From assembly GCA_013180625.2 (NCBI GenBank), contig SNVD02007543.1, positions 1 through 64,000 of the forward strand: a stretch of DNA of 64,000 nt, written 5' to 3'. Every line of letters begins with the position of its first letter. Position 1 is the first letter of the stretch. A program made the position numbers and the translations under genes. This document shows, piece after piece, positions 23,283 to 35,165 of the stretch. Under the pieces are notes generated by a model, which searched no databases, was not told the origin of the DNA, and saw nothing but the letters and a program-made list of their open reading frames with translations. The DNA comes from Boswellia sacra (taxonomy: Eukaryota; Streptophyta; Magnoliopsida; Sapindales; Burseraceae).

Positions 23283-24076
23283 TAAGAGCAGTTGATTTCG
23301 ATGGGAATACCAAGTCCTAATACCTAGTGTTGATATAATGAGTTCTTGCATCACTACACTTTTGGATACAATGAGCACGAAATGCCTAAACTAGCCGTGT
23401 GGCATTGGCATGAGAAGTCTTTGGCTCCACTCGATCCCGAGACGGCTCATGTGGTGTCACCACCTTTGAGCACGTACCATCGAATTGTTATAAAAAGAGA
23501 CTGGCCCAAGGGCATCTCTCGCTTGAAGGAGCCCAGAGCATTGGACACTTGAAACTCGAGCCCATGTAGATGACTTTAGAAATTTCCAATAGGATGAATA
23601 TCCAAAACCCATGTTGAAATGCATGTCTATAGATGCAAATTCCCCATGATTAGGATAACATCAGCTCGAAACCTCATGGAGCTATGAACAAATGTCACAT
23701 GTCAAGTCACCTATAAAAGAACAAAATGGGAAAATGTGCCATGAGTTAAGGTTATCATGATGTTTTGAAAACCATAATATGATAATCATGAAGAATCCAA
23801 CATCAACATGAATGTTAGAATTAGGAGAGAGAATCTCGCATTCCCACATCCCATGATGATGACTTGGGAATGAGGTCAAAAATCTTAAGAAAATGGACTT
23901 GACCTCATGTGTGTGGAAGGAATAAGGTTGGAAGGCTAAAAGCGTGTCCATGCCCTTATATAAGCATGCATCATATCATGCACACATGCATGCAGACATG
24001 GCATTAACACTTTTGTTTTGCAGCCACCATTGCTTGGGTTAGACGAGGTGGTTGTTTGATAAGATAAGAAGATGAA
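23283..24076 (+). other. Element E 5' leader
   Basis: No gene is convincing (one 68-codon open frame at 23346-23552 has no recognisable domain). About 23860-24040 is homologous to the reverse complement of 49140-49310 in element F, so the two Tat-like elements share leader ancestry. Confidence 0.45.
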
Positions 24077-24967
24077 ATGGCATCACCCAACAATAGCAAT
24101 GCAGAAATGGTCCAATTGAGAGTTGATACGACCATGCTCTAGCAACAAATCGCCCAATTCATTAAAGCTCTATGGAATAATCCTAACTATATGAACAAAT
24201 CTCCACTTGAGCGTAATGGTGGTGAAAATGGCGAGACAAGCCAAGATAGAGTCAGGGGAAAAAGCTCAATCAATCAAGAAGAACCCAAATCGGTCAAGTA
24301 GTTGACTAAGGAGATGGAAAAGGTCCAATCCCTCTTGAAGAATAAGAGGTTAAAAAGGGTCAAAGACCTAAACGACATTTTGCTCATTTGGGACAACGAT
24401 TTGCCTCCCAAATTTTGCATGCTAAACTTGCCTAAGTTTAATGGCTAGGGCAATCTAAAGACGCATCTAAGGTAGTATGCAGCCATAATGGCCACCACTC
24501 CTTTGTCAAAGGAGAGCATATTAAAGTATTTCATGCTATCCTTAGAAGATGATGTAGTAATATGGTACCATGACCTCCCTAAGAGAGTCTAAGAAGACTG
24601 GGAAGAGCTATCCGAATAGTTCGTAGAATAGTATCACCATAACACCCAACTGGGGGTAACTTTGAGAGATTTAGAGACGACATGCCAAAATCCCAACAAG
24701 ACTTTCTCAGAATATCTAGTCTGTTGGAGGGTCAAAGTTGCCAAGATGACCACGAGGCCCATGCAGAAGGATCAAGTCTGTATGGTGATCAATAGAGCTC
24801 ATGCCTTCATTAGTGATAGGCTTATAGGCTTTCCAATCAAGAAATTCAAAGATTTGTGTGATTCAGGCATCCAAATAGAAGATTTGGAGGCAAGGCAAAG
24901 GAGAAGCAACAATAGAAATCAAGAACAGTATGACCAATCTAGCGGGTTGGACAATGATGATGCGTAA
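24077..24967 (+). pseudogene. gag: Element E gag, riddled with in-frame stops
   Basis: Reading from ATG 24077 (MASPNNSNAEMVQL) the frame is kept for about 890 bases without a shift. It contains LPPKFCMLNLPKFNG, then WYHDLPKRV, then YHHNTQLGVTLRDLETTCQN and FSEYLVCWRVKVAKM. This is the capsid-like gag core of Tat/Ogre elements. It has seven or so stops, nearly all TAG, most at places where relatives carry Gln (for example SE-stop-FVE-stop-YHHN). No zinc knuckle was seen. The absence of frameshifts alongside many TAG stops suggests point-mutation decay. Confidence 0.75.
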
Positions 24968-26230
24968 GTGCATACTTGATAAAAGACTTGATTGACAATG
25001 GGGGAATTCCTAATTTAGAGTGAGAATAATGATGCTTTGAAATCTTTGTCTTAAGAGTAATACGAGAGTTGTGTATTCTTTTGGTGATGATCGATAAAAT
25101 CATGACACTAATTGGAAATAGATTTTTCGAAAAACATGAGATTGTGTTGTTTACATGCCTGACTCTTTTTGCTAGATCAGTTTCATTCTTGATTCTTCAA
25201 TCATTTGAGCACAATAGCCATGAATATATGACTTTATATCACTTAGAGAAACTTTATGTGAATAAAGCTTGGTGTTAAGATCTTACAAGACTCTAGAACC
25301 TGTTTGATCACCACCCGAGGCAAAATCCTAGGCTTCATAACATAAAAGAAGTGATTTGGGCCTTCTTTAGATCAATTGAGTCTTTCAAGCCCATCTATAC
25401 TTACTTTATCCTCGCTAGCATATCCTATTGAGCCTAATCAAGCCTTTTCTTTATCAAACCACCCTAAAAAATTTTCTTACATAGTAGCCTTCACACATAA
25501 CATATGAACATTCTACAAAAGAGCATTGAGAGCCATGCTTATAGGGGAATGAAAGGAAGTTGACAACTTTTTCTACAATTTTGAGCTCAAAAAAGAAAGG
25601 AACAAAAAAGAAAAAAGGGAGAAAGAGAAAAGGAAAAAAAGAAGAAGAAAAAGAAAGAAAAAGAAAAGAAAAGTGCTAATCCAAATACTCATAAAGATTA
25701 GGGTTGTAGCCACTTGAATCAAAAAGCAAAACAAACATGGTGGATGAAAACTCAAAGTTTGGGGTTACAAATGGGAGCTCTCAATTAAAACTTAGAATGG
25801 TTGTATGATTATGGCTAAGATAACCTTATAGTCTCCTTTATCATACCTTGACCCTAGCCCATCATTACAAGCTTGATAAAGCCCTAATGATCCTTGATGT
25901 TGTGATAAGCCTACATTAGTGGAGAGTGGCGTGAAAAGTGGGCTTATGATGGTCCTTCTATCTTCAAAGATTCAACACTAGTTCCTATTTGCATAAAGCT
26001 ATCCGAGTCTTAGCAAGTGAAGTATGATTGGCTACACACACACACACACACACACACAGAATCTCGAATGAAGTAATTCTGGCATTAGAGTCAAAATTGT
26101 GAAGAATCACAATGTCAATGTATTACCTTTGAGCTATTGAACTTCAGGAATCATTGAAGAATTTGAATGTTAATGAAATTAATACACAACTCATATTTAG
26201 CATTTCAACTTGTTAATAAAGGATATTGGG
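24968..26230 (+). mobile_element. Athila-like 3' UTR sequence inside element E
   Basis: From 25290 (CTAGAACCTGTTTGATCA) to about 26065 the sequence follows the 3' UTR of element A (5431-6355). It includes GGCAAAATCCTAGGCT, TTTATCATACCTTGACCC, ATTACAAGCTTGATAAAG and CTACATTAGTGGAGAGTG. A GA-rich low-complexity tract (25588-25675) and a (CA)n run (26036-26058) lie within. It is either a nested fragment or an exchange between element types. Confidence 0.6.
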
Positions 26231-26599
26231 TGTGTTGAAAATATGTCAAAAAGAAGAAAATCCACCAATAGTTCCCGTCAACAGTATCAAAGGAAGCAAC
26301 TTTGCCACCAATAGTGAAGAACCAATATATATGGAAGAAGTTAGCCACTTTGTCTGGTATGGATGTTTACAAAGAAGAAGGAATAATGCCTTTAAGGCTA
26401 GATGAAGAAATTCCTCAAGACAATACCAGACTCTTCATATAGTGGGTAAACGAATTACCCACTCATCTTAAGGAGTGAAAAGAAGCAAGATAGTAAAGAA
26501 TTGCCCTAACCACGGAAGATAGAATTATCTCAATCATCTTGGAGGAAGTGCAAGAAAATGATGGTAGAATAGACAGCCTCTCTTGTACCTAAATGTGAA
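26231..26599 (+). other. Unassigned interior of element E
   Basis: No open frame of note. The sequence is coding-like in places but cannot be placed in any family. Confidence 0.25.
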
Positions 26600-26935
26600 G
26601 AAAAAATCAAAATAAAAGCCTTCTAAGTCGAAAACCTTGAAAAGGTGGCTTAGGTAAAAATTAAGGCAAGCCTGCTAAGCTAAAAACCCAAAAAGGCAGC
26701 TTAGGTAAAAGTTAGGGCATGAAAGAAAAGAAGAAAAATCCCAGTGAGTTGAAAACCCAGAAAAAGCGGTTCAGGCAAAAGTTAGGGCAAGCTCTCTAAG
26801 TCGAAAACTAAAAAATGGTGACTTAGGCAAAAATTAGAGCATAAAAAAAAATGAATGAAGTGAAAAATGATTGAACCTGTTAAGTCAAAATCTCGAAAGG
26901 GCGGTTTAGTCAAAGTTTAGGATTAGAAGAAAAAC
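26600..26935 (+). repeat. Minisatellite 1 of element E
   Basis: Five degenerate units of about 60-85 bp, each with TCGAAAACC..AAAAAGG, then GGCTTAGGYAAAAGTTAGGG. Tandem repeats in the 3' region are characteristic of Tat/Ogre elements. Confidence 0.65.
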
Positions 26936-27949
26936 CTGAAGAAGCAAAAGACTGGCACTGAACCTCTGACAAGGATTAATCTTGACTCGATCAGTTCAAT
27001 CCACGTCTCAGCTAGAATCAAGGGGACTATGGTGAAACCTAGGCCTATCTAAGAAATCATGATCATAAGATAAAGGTCACCACGACCATTCAGGGAGACT
27101 AATAAAGACCATGTAAGAAATAAGAGTTGATGAAGGCAAGGCCAATTGGATATGCTCCTGCCCATTATCTCAAGCAAAGGCATGATGGAAGATAATGTCA
27201 CTCTATCGTTTTTGATACGAATGCCCATGGTAGGAATTAGGAAGTTGAAGAAGTGGCGAGATATGACATTGATGGTGCCTTCACAGTCAGCAGAATGATG
27301 CCCTCAGAATTGAAGGAGTAACAATCGAGTATGGTAGAGAATTCCTCATATAAGGGGCAAAGCTCTTGCCTATTGAAGCGAAATACGTGATCATAAGGAT
27401 CCCAGAAGATCGTGCATTCCTTTAGAAAATGGATGTCAAGCTTTATATGTTGAAGGAACTTCAGGTGATAAAGACCGATGGATTCGATTCATTTATCGTC
27501 ATCATCCTTTAGAGGCTTCAAAAGAGGCTTGAGGGTCTTGAGAAGGCCTCAGACATATTAGAAAATGCGAGAAAAGACATTAAAAGGTAAGAAGAGAGGT
27601 AGAACGAAAAATGAAAAAGTCGATGGCGACAGTCCTTACTCATCATCACCAACATTAATTGAAGAAGTAGCAACGTGCGCTTGAAGACGCTCAACCTCTT
27701 ACTCTAGATGCTGGATTTGTAGACAACTCATCTAGTCCAAGCAACAAGCATATAGTTAGAATAATAGACATGATGCATACATGAACCATAAATCCTTTTC
27801 TTGCAGGAAGCATGATCCAGAATGAAGCATAGTCCAAAAGTGACCAAGTTTTATAGAATCATAAAGTAGTATGAAATACTAGGGGTAACCGTAAAGGAAG
27901 TGGGCTCAACATCTAGAGGAATAGCAACAGAAGCAGAATGATGTGGAAG
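26936..27949 (+). other. Unassigned interior of element E
   Basis: No recognisable gene or repeat. Short coding-like fragments may be remains of pol (27200-27560), but no catalytic motif can be read. Confidence 0.25.
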
Positions 27950-28430
27950 TCAGCCTTGACGAGGCTCAATAAAAGTAGCATGAGGTGCAAATCAATCTCG
28001 ATGAGACCCAGCAGAAGTAGCACGATGTGCAAGTCAGTCTGGATGAGGCTCTTACGTTAGCATGATGTGCAAGTCACCTCGATTAGGTTCCTTAGTTCGG
28101 CAGAATGCACAAGATCAAGTAGCTAAATCTCAATGAGATGCCTTTCAGGCAGTACGATATGCAAAAGTAGCTTTATCTCGATGAGATTTCTCTCAGGCAA
28201 CACGATGTGCAAAGTTAACTCCATCTTGATAAGAATTCTCTTAAGTAGCACGATGTGCAAAAGCAATAAAAAGGGCATCTTATTTGAAGAAGGATGTTTA
28301 CCTTGAAGAAAGAATCTCCTTTGAAGAAGGCAACTACCATAAAGAAGGCATCCACCTAGAAAAGGCATCTCTTTTGTTACACCATGAAGAAGGAATTCAA
28401 AGTCTACCCTACAAAAGGAATTTTTAAGAG
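27950..28430 (+). repeat. Minisatellite 2 of element E and GAAGAAGGCATC repeats
   Basis: From 27950 to 28262 units of about 50-60 bp share AGTAGCACGATGTGCAA, then GTC and CTCGATGAGA. From 28280 to 28400 a shorter motif GAAGAAGGCATC recurs. Confidence 0.6.
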
Positions 28431-28496
28431 GAAATTTGATGTTCATCTAGAAGGACTTGAATAAGATTCATAGTCAGATAGTTTGAAAGGTAAAGG

Positions 28497-28640
28497 ATAA
28501 AAGGTCAAAGAGAGAAAGAAAAAGAAGAAAAAGAAGAAAGAGAGAAGAGAAAGAAAAAGAAAGAGAGGAGAGAGAAAGAGAGATAAATAAAAATAGAACA
28601 AAGAAAGGAGAAAAAGAGAAAAAGAAAAGAAAAAAAGACC
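28497..28640 (+). repeat. Purine-rich low-complexity tract
   Basis: Almost pure A/G run of GAAA and GAGA motifs over about 140 bp. Confidence 0.7.
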
Positions 28641-29094
28641 CTGCATCGGCCTTAAGACACTAAAGAAGTTTTTTTTTTTTAACAAAGTTGATGACAAGCA
28701 CCCGGCTATGGTAGTCATTTACTAACTCATAAGGAAAGAAGAGTATTATCAATCAACAGAATCTTCAGCCAAAATCGCACAAAAGAATTCCTCCATATAC
28801 TAGAAAGCAATTTGTTGAGGAACATACCAAACAAGGTAAAATTTAAATTGACTTTATATCATCAAGAGATGTTTGAATTTTGTAGGAATTTGCAAAGACA
28901 AGGGAAAGATCCCTAGTGAATCAGATAATTAACAACATGGTTTTTCCAGTGAAGAACGTGACGAATGCAAGAGAAGTCAAGAATGAAGAATATGAGAACA
29001 TGATAAATTAAGAGATTTTCCCTAGTGGATTAGAAGTAATCAAGAATAGAAGCAATAGTATTGGACATGAAACCTATTGAATACGAAATCCGGA

Positions 29095-29290
29095 GCAGAT
29101 TAAAGAATAGTTAGAAAAAGGGTATGAAACCCAATGAAGGCAAAGACTGAAGAAGATCGAAGAAGAATAAATAATAGTTAGAAAAAGGGCATGAAACCCA
29201 ACGAATGTAATGACTGAAGAAGATCAAAAAAGAATGAAGAATACTTAGAAAAGGGGCATAAAACCTAATGAATATAGGGTATGAAGAAAT
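29095..29290 (+). repeat. Minisatellite 3 of element E
   Basis: Three units of about 62-66 bp with ATAGTTAGAAAAAGGG, ATGAAACCCAA and GACTGAAGAAGATC. Confidence 0.65.
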
Positions 29291-29394
29291 CAAAGAAAAA
29301 TAATCAGCTGAAGGAATGAAGAATGAAAAGGTCTAAAGATCGTGAAGCAGTGCATGATAGACGTATTCCCAGTGGGCATGCATTAGAAGGAAAC

Positions 29395-29670
29395 CTTAAG
29401 AAGTAAGTGCACTTAATAGTGTTTTAAGCCCTTAGAATAGGCACAAGCCCTAGGAAGAGACATACTAAAGAGTGTCAAAAACCCTAAGAAGTAGGTTCAG
29501 TTAAGAGTGTTTTAAGCTCTTATAATAGGCACAAACTCTAAGAAGAGGTGCACTAAAGAGTGTTGCAAACTCTAGGAAGTAGGTACACTAAAGAGTGTTA
29601 GAAACCCTAAGAAGTACATGCATTGAAGAGTGTTAGAAATCCTAAAAAGTAGGTACACTAAATAGTGTTT
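29395..29670 (+). repeat. Minisatellite 4 of element E
   Basis: About eight units of 32-37 bp built on AAGTAGGTACACTAAAGAGT and GTTAGAAACCCT. Confidence 0.7.
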
Positions 29671-29689
29671 TATCATAGCATCGTAAGGA

Positions 29690-29995
29690 TGCTTTTTAGC
29701 CCTTGAATGGGTACATCAGCCCTTAAATCAGCACATTAGCCCTTGAACGGGCACGTCCGCACTTAGAAGGGCATATTAGCCCTTAAACGGGCATATATGC
29801 CCTTAGATGGGCACATTAGCCTGTGAATGGGAACATCCACAATTAGATGGGCATATTAGCCCTCGAATGGGCACAGCTGCGTTAGATGGGCATATCCCTC
29901 GAACAAGCACATCTGCCCATAGATGGGCATAATAGCTCTTGAACGGGCACATCCACCCTTAGATGGACACATTAGCACTTGAATGGGTGCACCTT
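29690..29995 (+). repeat. Minisatellite 5 of element E
   Basis: About 14-15 short units of about 20 bp in alternating pairs: TTAGCCCTTGAACGGGCACA and a partner with TCCGCCCTTAGATGGGCA. The period of the pair is about 40 bp. It ends just upstream of the 3' LTR. Confidence 0.75.
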
Positions 29996-30132
29996 TTTAT
30001 GGGAATAGATGATGAGGAATTCTGATAGAATAAGAACGAAGTTGAAGATGATGAAAGGAAAGTAAGAAACAGGAAGCAAGAGTACTTTGTCGATTTTTGT
30101 GCCTGACAAACCTCTCCAAAGCAGGGGTAAGC

Positions 30133-32063
30133 TGTAGACACTGAATTTTTGAGGATCAATGAAGGAATGCAAATGAGCATTGAGCAAAGATAATGACCAA
30201 AATACCCTTAAAGGCTAAGAAAGGAAAAGTGAGACGAAGTTGGTGAAAGGTCTCGAAAACTGACATATGAATTTGAAAAATCATAGAAATTAATCTAGGA
30301 GGAATTTGGCGATGAGTCATTTATCGTTGCGAATCTTTGGATGTCTACTTTTCATAGAAATTTATGGATCACAAATCAGAGTTGAACTCGAGAACTTATG
30401 CATGATCGAAGAAACAAATGTTTGAAGGGACTGCATCAAAGGATGACAAAAAAGGAAAGGGCCGAAGGGATATTGGCCGGCTGGCCATCAAATAGTCGCC
30501 TGACTATCAGCCAATGGCTGGCCGTCTGGAGATGGTCACCTTGCCTTTTTTGGCTTATTTTTGGAATTTAGCTTGAAAAGCTTCCTTTTTCATCTTCACC
30601 CCTCTACCATATAAACCCCCCTCCTCTCACTTTGCAAGACACACTGACTGTCGGATACACTCATCTCTTCTTCCTGTTGAAGACATGCTCGAGAATTTGA
30701 GAAGTCTTTTCCAGTATATATATATATATATTTTTAGGCGTTCTATTGCTCTAAACCTAGAAAGGGCATGTCTTGAGAGTAGAATTCTCTCCTCTCTCCC
30801 ATTTTCTCTTTCATTTTTCTTACTTAGAAAAAGCATGTTTAGGGTTTAATTTTATGCTTAAGAGCATGTCTAAGGTTATTATGGATTGTGCTAACCCAAT
30901 TTGTTTTGCAAAACGGATAAGCGTGTCGAGGTAAGTTCGCAATCCTTCCTTAATGAATCATGCTTATCAATTTATTTTATCTACGAATGCCTAGAATCAT
31001 GAGTAGGAGGACATGTATAGAATCGTGCTTAAGAGCAAATGGTTAGAATCATGTTTAAAAAACTTATTTACTTTGATGAATGCTCGGAAATAGCATAGAA
31101 TAGGTAAGAATTATCTTTTTACCCTTGAATACCATGATTGATATTGGATGTTTGAATTAAGCTAGAATATGCTATGAATGCCATGTTTAGGCTAGAATAA
31201 GCTGTGAGAATCATGTTTTAAGCTACAAATGCCATGATACTTGATAGGAATTATGCTGGAATAGCTATAGGTAGATTTGCCATGATAGAATTTATCAAAA
31301 CCTAGGCTAGAATGGCATGATATTATATTATGACTTTGTTTGATTGTGTAGAAATGTATGAATATATCATGATTAGAAGTGCGATTATATGATACCATGA
31401 AGCGATGGTGGAGTCACATTGATGATGAGGACCATCACTAAGAATGAATACTTGAATAACATGAATATGCATGTAGAGACTTGATAGACATTGAATAGAC
31501 CCACAAATGATGGTAATGAATTCATTATCAGTCTCGACTTGAATACCTATGATATATACGATGGATTGTATGGATGAAATATAGAATTTACTCTATTGTT
31601 GAATAACAATTGTTGTAATCCTCTCCCATTCTCCCATGTTTGAAAGGAAATGTAATCCATTCTCCTCCCTCTTTCTTTGTATGAATATACAACTGTTATT
31701 GATTGAATAATCACCTCACATGCCTAACAAAGATAAAAAAGGAAATGTGTCATAAAACGAATAATGCTCAGCATACTGAGCAATAATACAAGATGTTTCT
31801 ATTTGGTATTTCCCAAGTGGAGGCCGGATTTACATCCAGGTTAGTCAAAGGAGTCGTACCTAACTTCCCAAACCCATCTCTAAAGGGATGAACGTAGTTT
31901 AAGTCTCAAAGTGAGGGATCAGATTTCCCAATTGAATAATTAGGTGGCGACTCCTTTCTCCAGACGTGCCCATGACTCGTTTGTGTTCCTTTAAAGCTTA
32001 AAAGAGGCTTTGACACAGTGTCATGATTGCAAATGCTCGGGTGGGATGAAAGTCTCGTTCGTA
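30133..32063 (+). repeat. 3' LTR of element E (1931 bp)
   Basis: It starts TGTAGACACTGAATTTTT after a purine-rich stretch (AAAGCAGGGGTAAG) and aligns along its length with the 5' LTR, except for an extra block of about 250 bp (30755-31060). Its end should be CA by comparison with the 5' LTR but reads TA (32062-32063). A TATA-like CATATAAACC is at about 30608-30617. Confidence 0.75.
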
Positions 32064-32068
32064 GTAGG

Positions 32069-33427
32069 TGATGAACACTTAAATATGCATGTTTAATAAG
32101 AGTTTAGTTCATCATATTGCATTAATAGGGTCATTAAATTCCTCAACTTAAGCATATTTGTAGCATTTGCATCTTTGGAAGTAATTTCTCTTAATTTTGG
32201 TTTTGTTGCAGGTTCGGTAAAATAGGCATAACTCTCTATTTATAGATCAAAATGATGCAAATATTAATGTTTTGAAAATCTGATTAAATTATCTACAAGA
32301 TTATGTTTCACAAGCTTCATCAAATTCGGGCTCTTAGTGGACCAAAAATGGGCTTGAAGTGAATCCATCTGCAGTTTCGGTCCAACCTGACCATGACTCA
32401 GTATATTGACCATATCTCTCAGAATACGTATCCAAATCGTATGAATCAATATGTTATAGAAAGCTGAGAGAAATATCTACGACTTTTATGAAGACATGTG
32501 ATTAAAATTCACAATAATTCAAGGCCAAAATTGATGGTCACAGTCGGTTCACCTAATTACCCTAATTGTCAATGTTGGTGCATCTAATATTTGACAATTA
32601 TTCCATTGTAATTTGACAAGTTTGCCCCTGAATGTATCTATAAATAGAGGTGCCTTGTGACCCATTAGGGCATCTTGGCCTTTGCTGGGATCTTGTATTT
32701 CTCTATTGTTTTTTAAATGCTATTAATGAATTTCCTTTTTCTTGCATTTTGTGTTCTTTCTCTTATAATGTCTTGCTAATTTCTCTCTTGCTAAGGTGAA
32801 AGGGTGAAACCCTTGATATGAGAATAAGGATTCTCTAACTCTTGGTATGTACTTAATAATCGTAATCCTGTGTTGTTTATTTTATATGATTTATATTTAT
32901 TTTCTTAATCAATCTTGACACCACTCGTAAAGTGGAGGTCTTGATCCATTGTCGACAATCCTTGGCACATCAAATGCTCGGATCCTTTCTAGATGTCGTA
33001 TGGTTCTTTCTTACCGACATGAATCTAGTTAGGAACCTTGATTTGTTGTAGACATATGGTGATTGGCACATTGGATGCTTGAAGCCATTTACAAGTAGTG
33101 GTATAAATATTGGTAACGAAGCAAATATAATTCATATAACTAAAACGGGTTGTTTATCCTTATTTGAAATATCAAGGGTGGATCCCCTAACCTTAGCTTT
33201 CATTATTATTGTGTTAATTTCTCTTGTGTTATTCTCATTTTACAAACTTGTTCTTTACGTATATCTATTGATATTATCTTGTCATCTCTTTGAATCATCA
33301 TATCGTATTTGCTTAGCTTATAATTTATAGCGCTAAAATTCCCTTCCTCGTGGATCGACCCCGGACTCACCGGTTTATTACTTCGAGACTCCTATACTTG
33401 GGAGACAATCCTTTTTCGGATGTGTCA
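32069..33427 (+). repeat. 5' LTR of element B (1359 bp)
   Basis: TG...CA ends. A canonical TATA box TATAAATAG lies at 32639-32647. Downstream, two perfect hairpins lie side by side: AAGGGT/ACCCTT (32800-32814) and GAGAAT/ATTCTC (32820-32835). They are kept in all B, C and D LTRs visible here. The end GACAATCCTTTTTCGGATGT-GTCA is also shared. Confidence 0.9.
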
Positions 33428-33433
33428 AGTTTT

Positions 33434-33451
33434 TGGCGCCGTTGCCGGGGA
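33434..33451 (+). other. Primer binding site of element B
   Basis: TGGCGCCGTTGCCGGGGA, six bases after the LTR. This is the tRNA-Asp-complementary site typical of Athila-type elements. Confidence 0.85.
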
Positions 33452-33621
33452 AGGTAAAATTTGGCGTGCAAAATTGTAAGTGTTCTCTTTTCTCATCTTA
33501 GATCTTAATTTCTTGTGTGTTCATCTTTTCTTCCCTTTCCGTCTCTCTTCCTTGCATGAAAATTTGGTCACGAACATCTAGTGGTAGACTTGTTAGAAAA
33601 ACATCATCTTCCTTAGAAAAC

Positions 33622-35141
33622 ATGGCCGACAATCATGTGAAAATATTTACGGATGAAGGGGACAACTGTTCACAACAAAATGATCAAAACCAACGAAGAA
33701 CCCTCAGAGACTACATGAATCCGGTAAGGACTAGTGCACCATCTTGTGTAGTTTCTCCTCCAGATTCAATCCATTTGAATTTCAAACCAAGTTTTGTTCG
33801 ACTTCTACCCACTTTTCATGGCCTTGACATGGAGAACCCATATTTGCACTTAAAACTCTTTTAAGAGGTATGTAATTCCTACACTGACCCAAATTGTAGC
33901 ATAAATACTATTAGATTAAAGCTTTTCCCTTTTTCTTTAAAAGATAAAGCTAGAACATGGCTACAAAATTTGAGGTCGAATTCCATCAGTTCATGGGATG
34001 AGATGAAACAACAATTTTTGAAAAAAATTTTTTCTACCCATAGAACAAATTCTCTTAAAAGACAAATTTCTGATTTCTCTCACAAACAAGGGGAAACCAT
34101 TTACCAATGTTGGGATAGGTATAAGGAACTACTTAATACCTGTCCTCACCATAGTTTTGAGACTTGGAGAGTAGTTACAAACTTCTATGAAGGGTTAACA
34201 CCTCAAGATAGGCAACTAGTGGAATTAATGTGTAATGGAGAATTTAAAGAAAAAGACCCTGAGGAAGCACTTGACTTCCTAGATTCCTTGGTAGAAAAGG
34301 CACAAAATTGGGAGACTGCTGGCACCTATGAGGTACCAAGCAAGGCCCAAACCTCGACATCCAATAGAGGTATTTACAACCTTAGGGAAGACCATGACCT
34401 TCAAGCCAAATATGCATCCCTAGCTAGAAAAGTTGAGGCTTTAGAAATGAAAAAGAGTGGTCAATTGAATTCTATTCAAGAAAATGTCTGTAACATTTGT
34501 GATGACAATGACCATTCTACTGATAATTGCCCAACTTTGCCTACCTTTAGGGAATGCCTCCATGAAGAAGCCAATGCCTTGAACACTTTCAAAAGGCCAA
34601 ATCACAATCCATATTCACAAACCTATAATCCTGGTTGGAGAAATCATCCAAATCTTAGTTGGAAAAATGATAATCATGCACAATCTTCACAAGTCCCTTT
34701 TCAAACACGACAAAATTTTCAAAATTCTCATAATCATGCATATGCTCCTCCTCCTAGGAATGACTTTGAAGAGACATTGCATTCATTCATTACAAAGCAA
34801 GAGACTTTCAATAGTCAAACTGCTCAAACATTAGCAAATTTGTCAGAAACTCTTGCAAAATTTGCATCTACATTTACATCCAAGAGAAGGGAAAATTTCC
34901 TTCTCAAACATTGCAAAACCCCAAAGATCAATCTAACTCACATGCAGGAAATTCAAGTAACCATTACTTTGACCAAGCCAAGTCAGTCATGACCCTTCGC
35001 AATGGTAAGATTGTTGAAAAACACATTCCTGACCTTTGTGAGAAAGAAGAAGAATCGATCTCTAAAGGGCAGGAAGAGGTTGCCAAACCAACACCTAGCA
35101 AAGAGGAAACCATATCCTCATTAGCCATACAAAAGAAGTAA
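33622..35141 (+). pseudogene. gag: Element B gag
   Basis: From ATG 33622 (MADNHVKIF) the frame holds the gag core: FHGLDMENPY, RLKLFPFSLKDKARTWLQN, ISSWDEMKQQFLKK and CWDRYKELLNTCPHH. A CCHC zinc knuckle follows (CNICDDNDHSTDNC, C-x2-C-x4-H-x4-C, about 34492-34533). A single nonsense change (TAA at 33862, where C has GAA) interrupts it, and a frameshift near 34880 moves the C-terminal part into another frame (34911-35141). Gag proteins form the particle in which reverse transcription takes place. Confidence 0.88.
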
Positions 35142-35165
35142 ACTCATAATTCTGAAATCTTTGAA

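Larger units (their letters stand above)
21540..32063 (+). mobile_element. Element E: non-autonomous Tat/Ogre-like retrotransposon
   Basis: Two LTRs in direct orientation begin TGTAGACACTGAATTTTT (21540 and 30133). The first is followed by the primer site TGGCAACTTCACTAGGGA (23265-23282), matching the tRNA-Arg-like type of Tat/Ogre elements. Flanking 5-mers GAAGG (21535-21539) and GTAGG (32064-32068) differ by one base, consistent with an old target duplication. The 6.9-kb interior holds a decayed gag and then only repeats. No protease, RT, RNase H or integrase was found, so it depended on another element. Element B is inserted right at its right border. Confidence 0.8.

Noticed and set aside
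28123..28718. Minus-strand open frames in element E (107 and 91 codons).
   Set aside because: They read through minisatellite 2 and the purine tract on the opposite strand.
29690..29995. Short regularly spaced repeats resembling a CRISPR array.
   Set aside because: Units are contiguous and degenerate with no unique spacers, in a plant retrotransposon 3' region.
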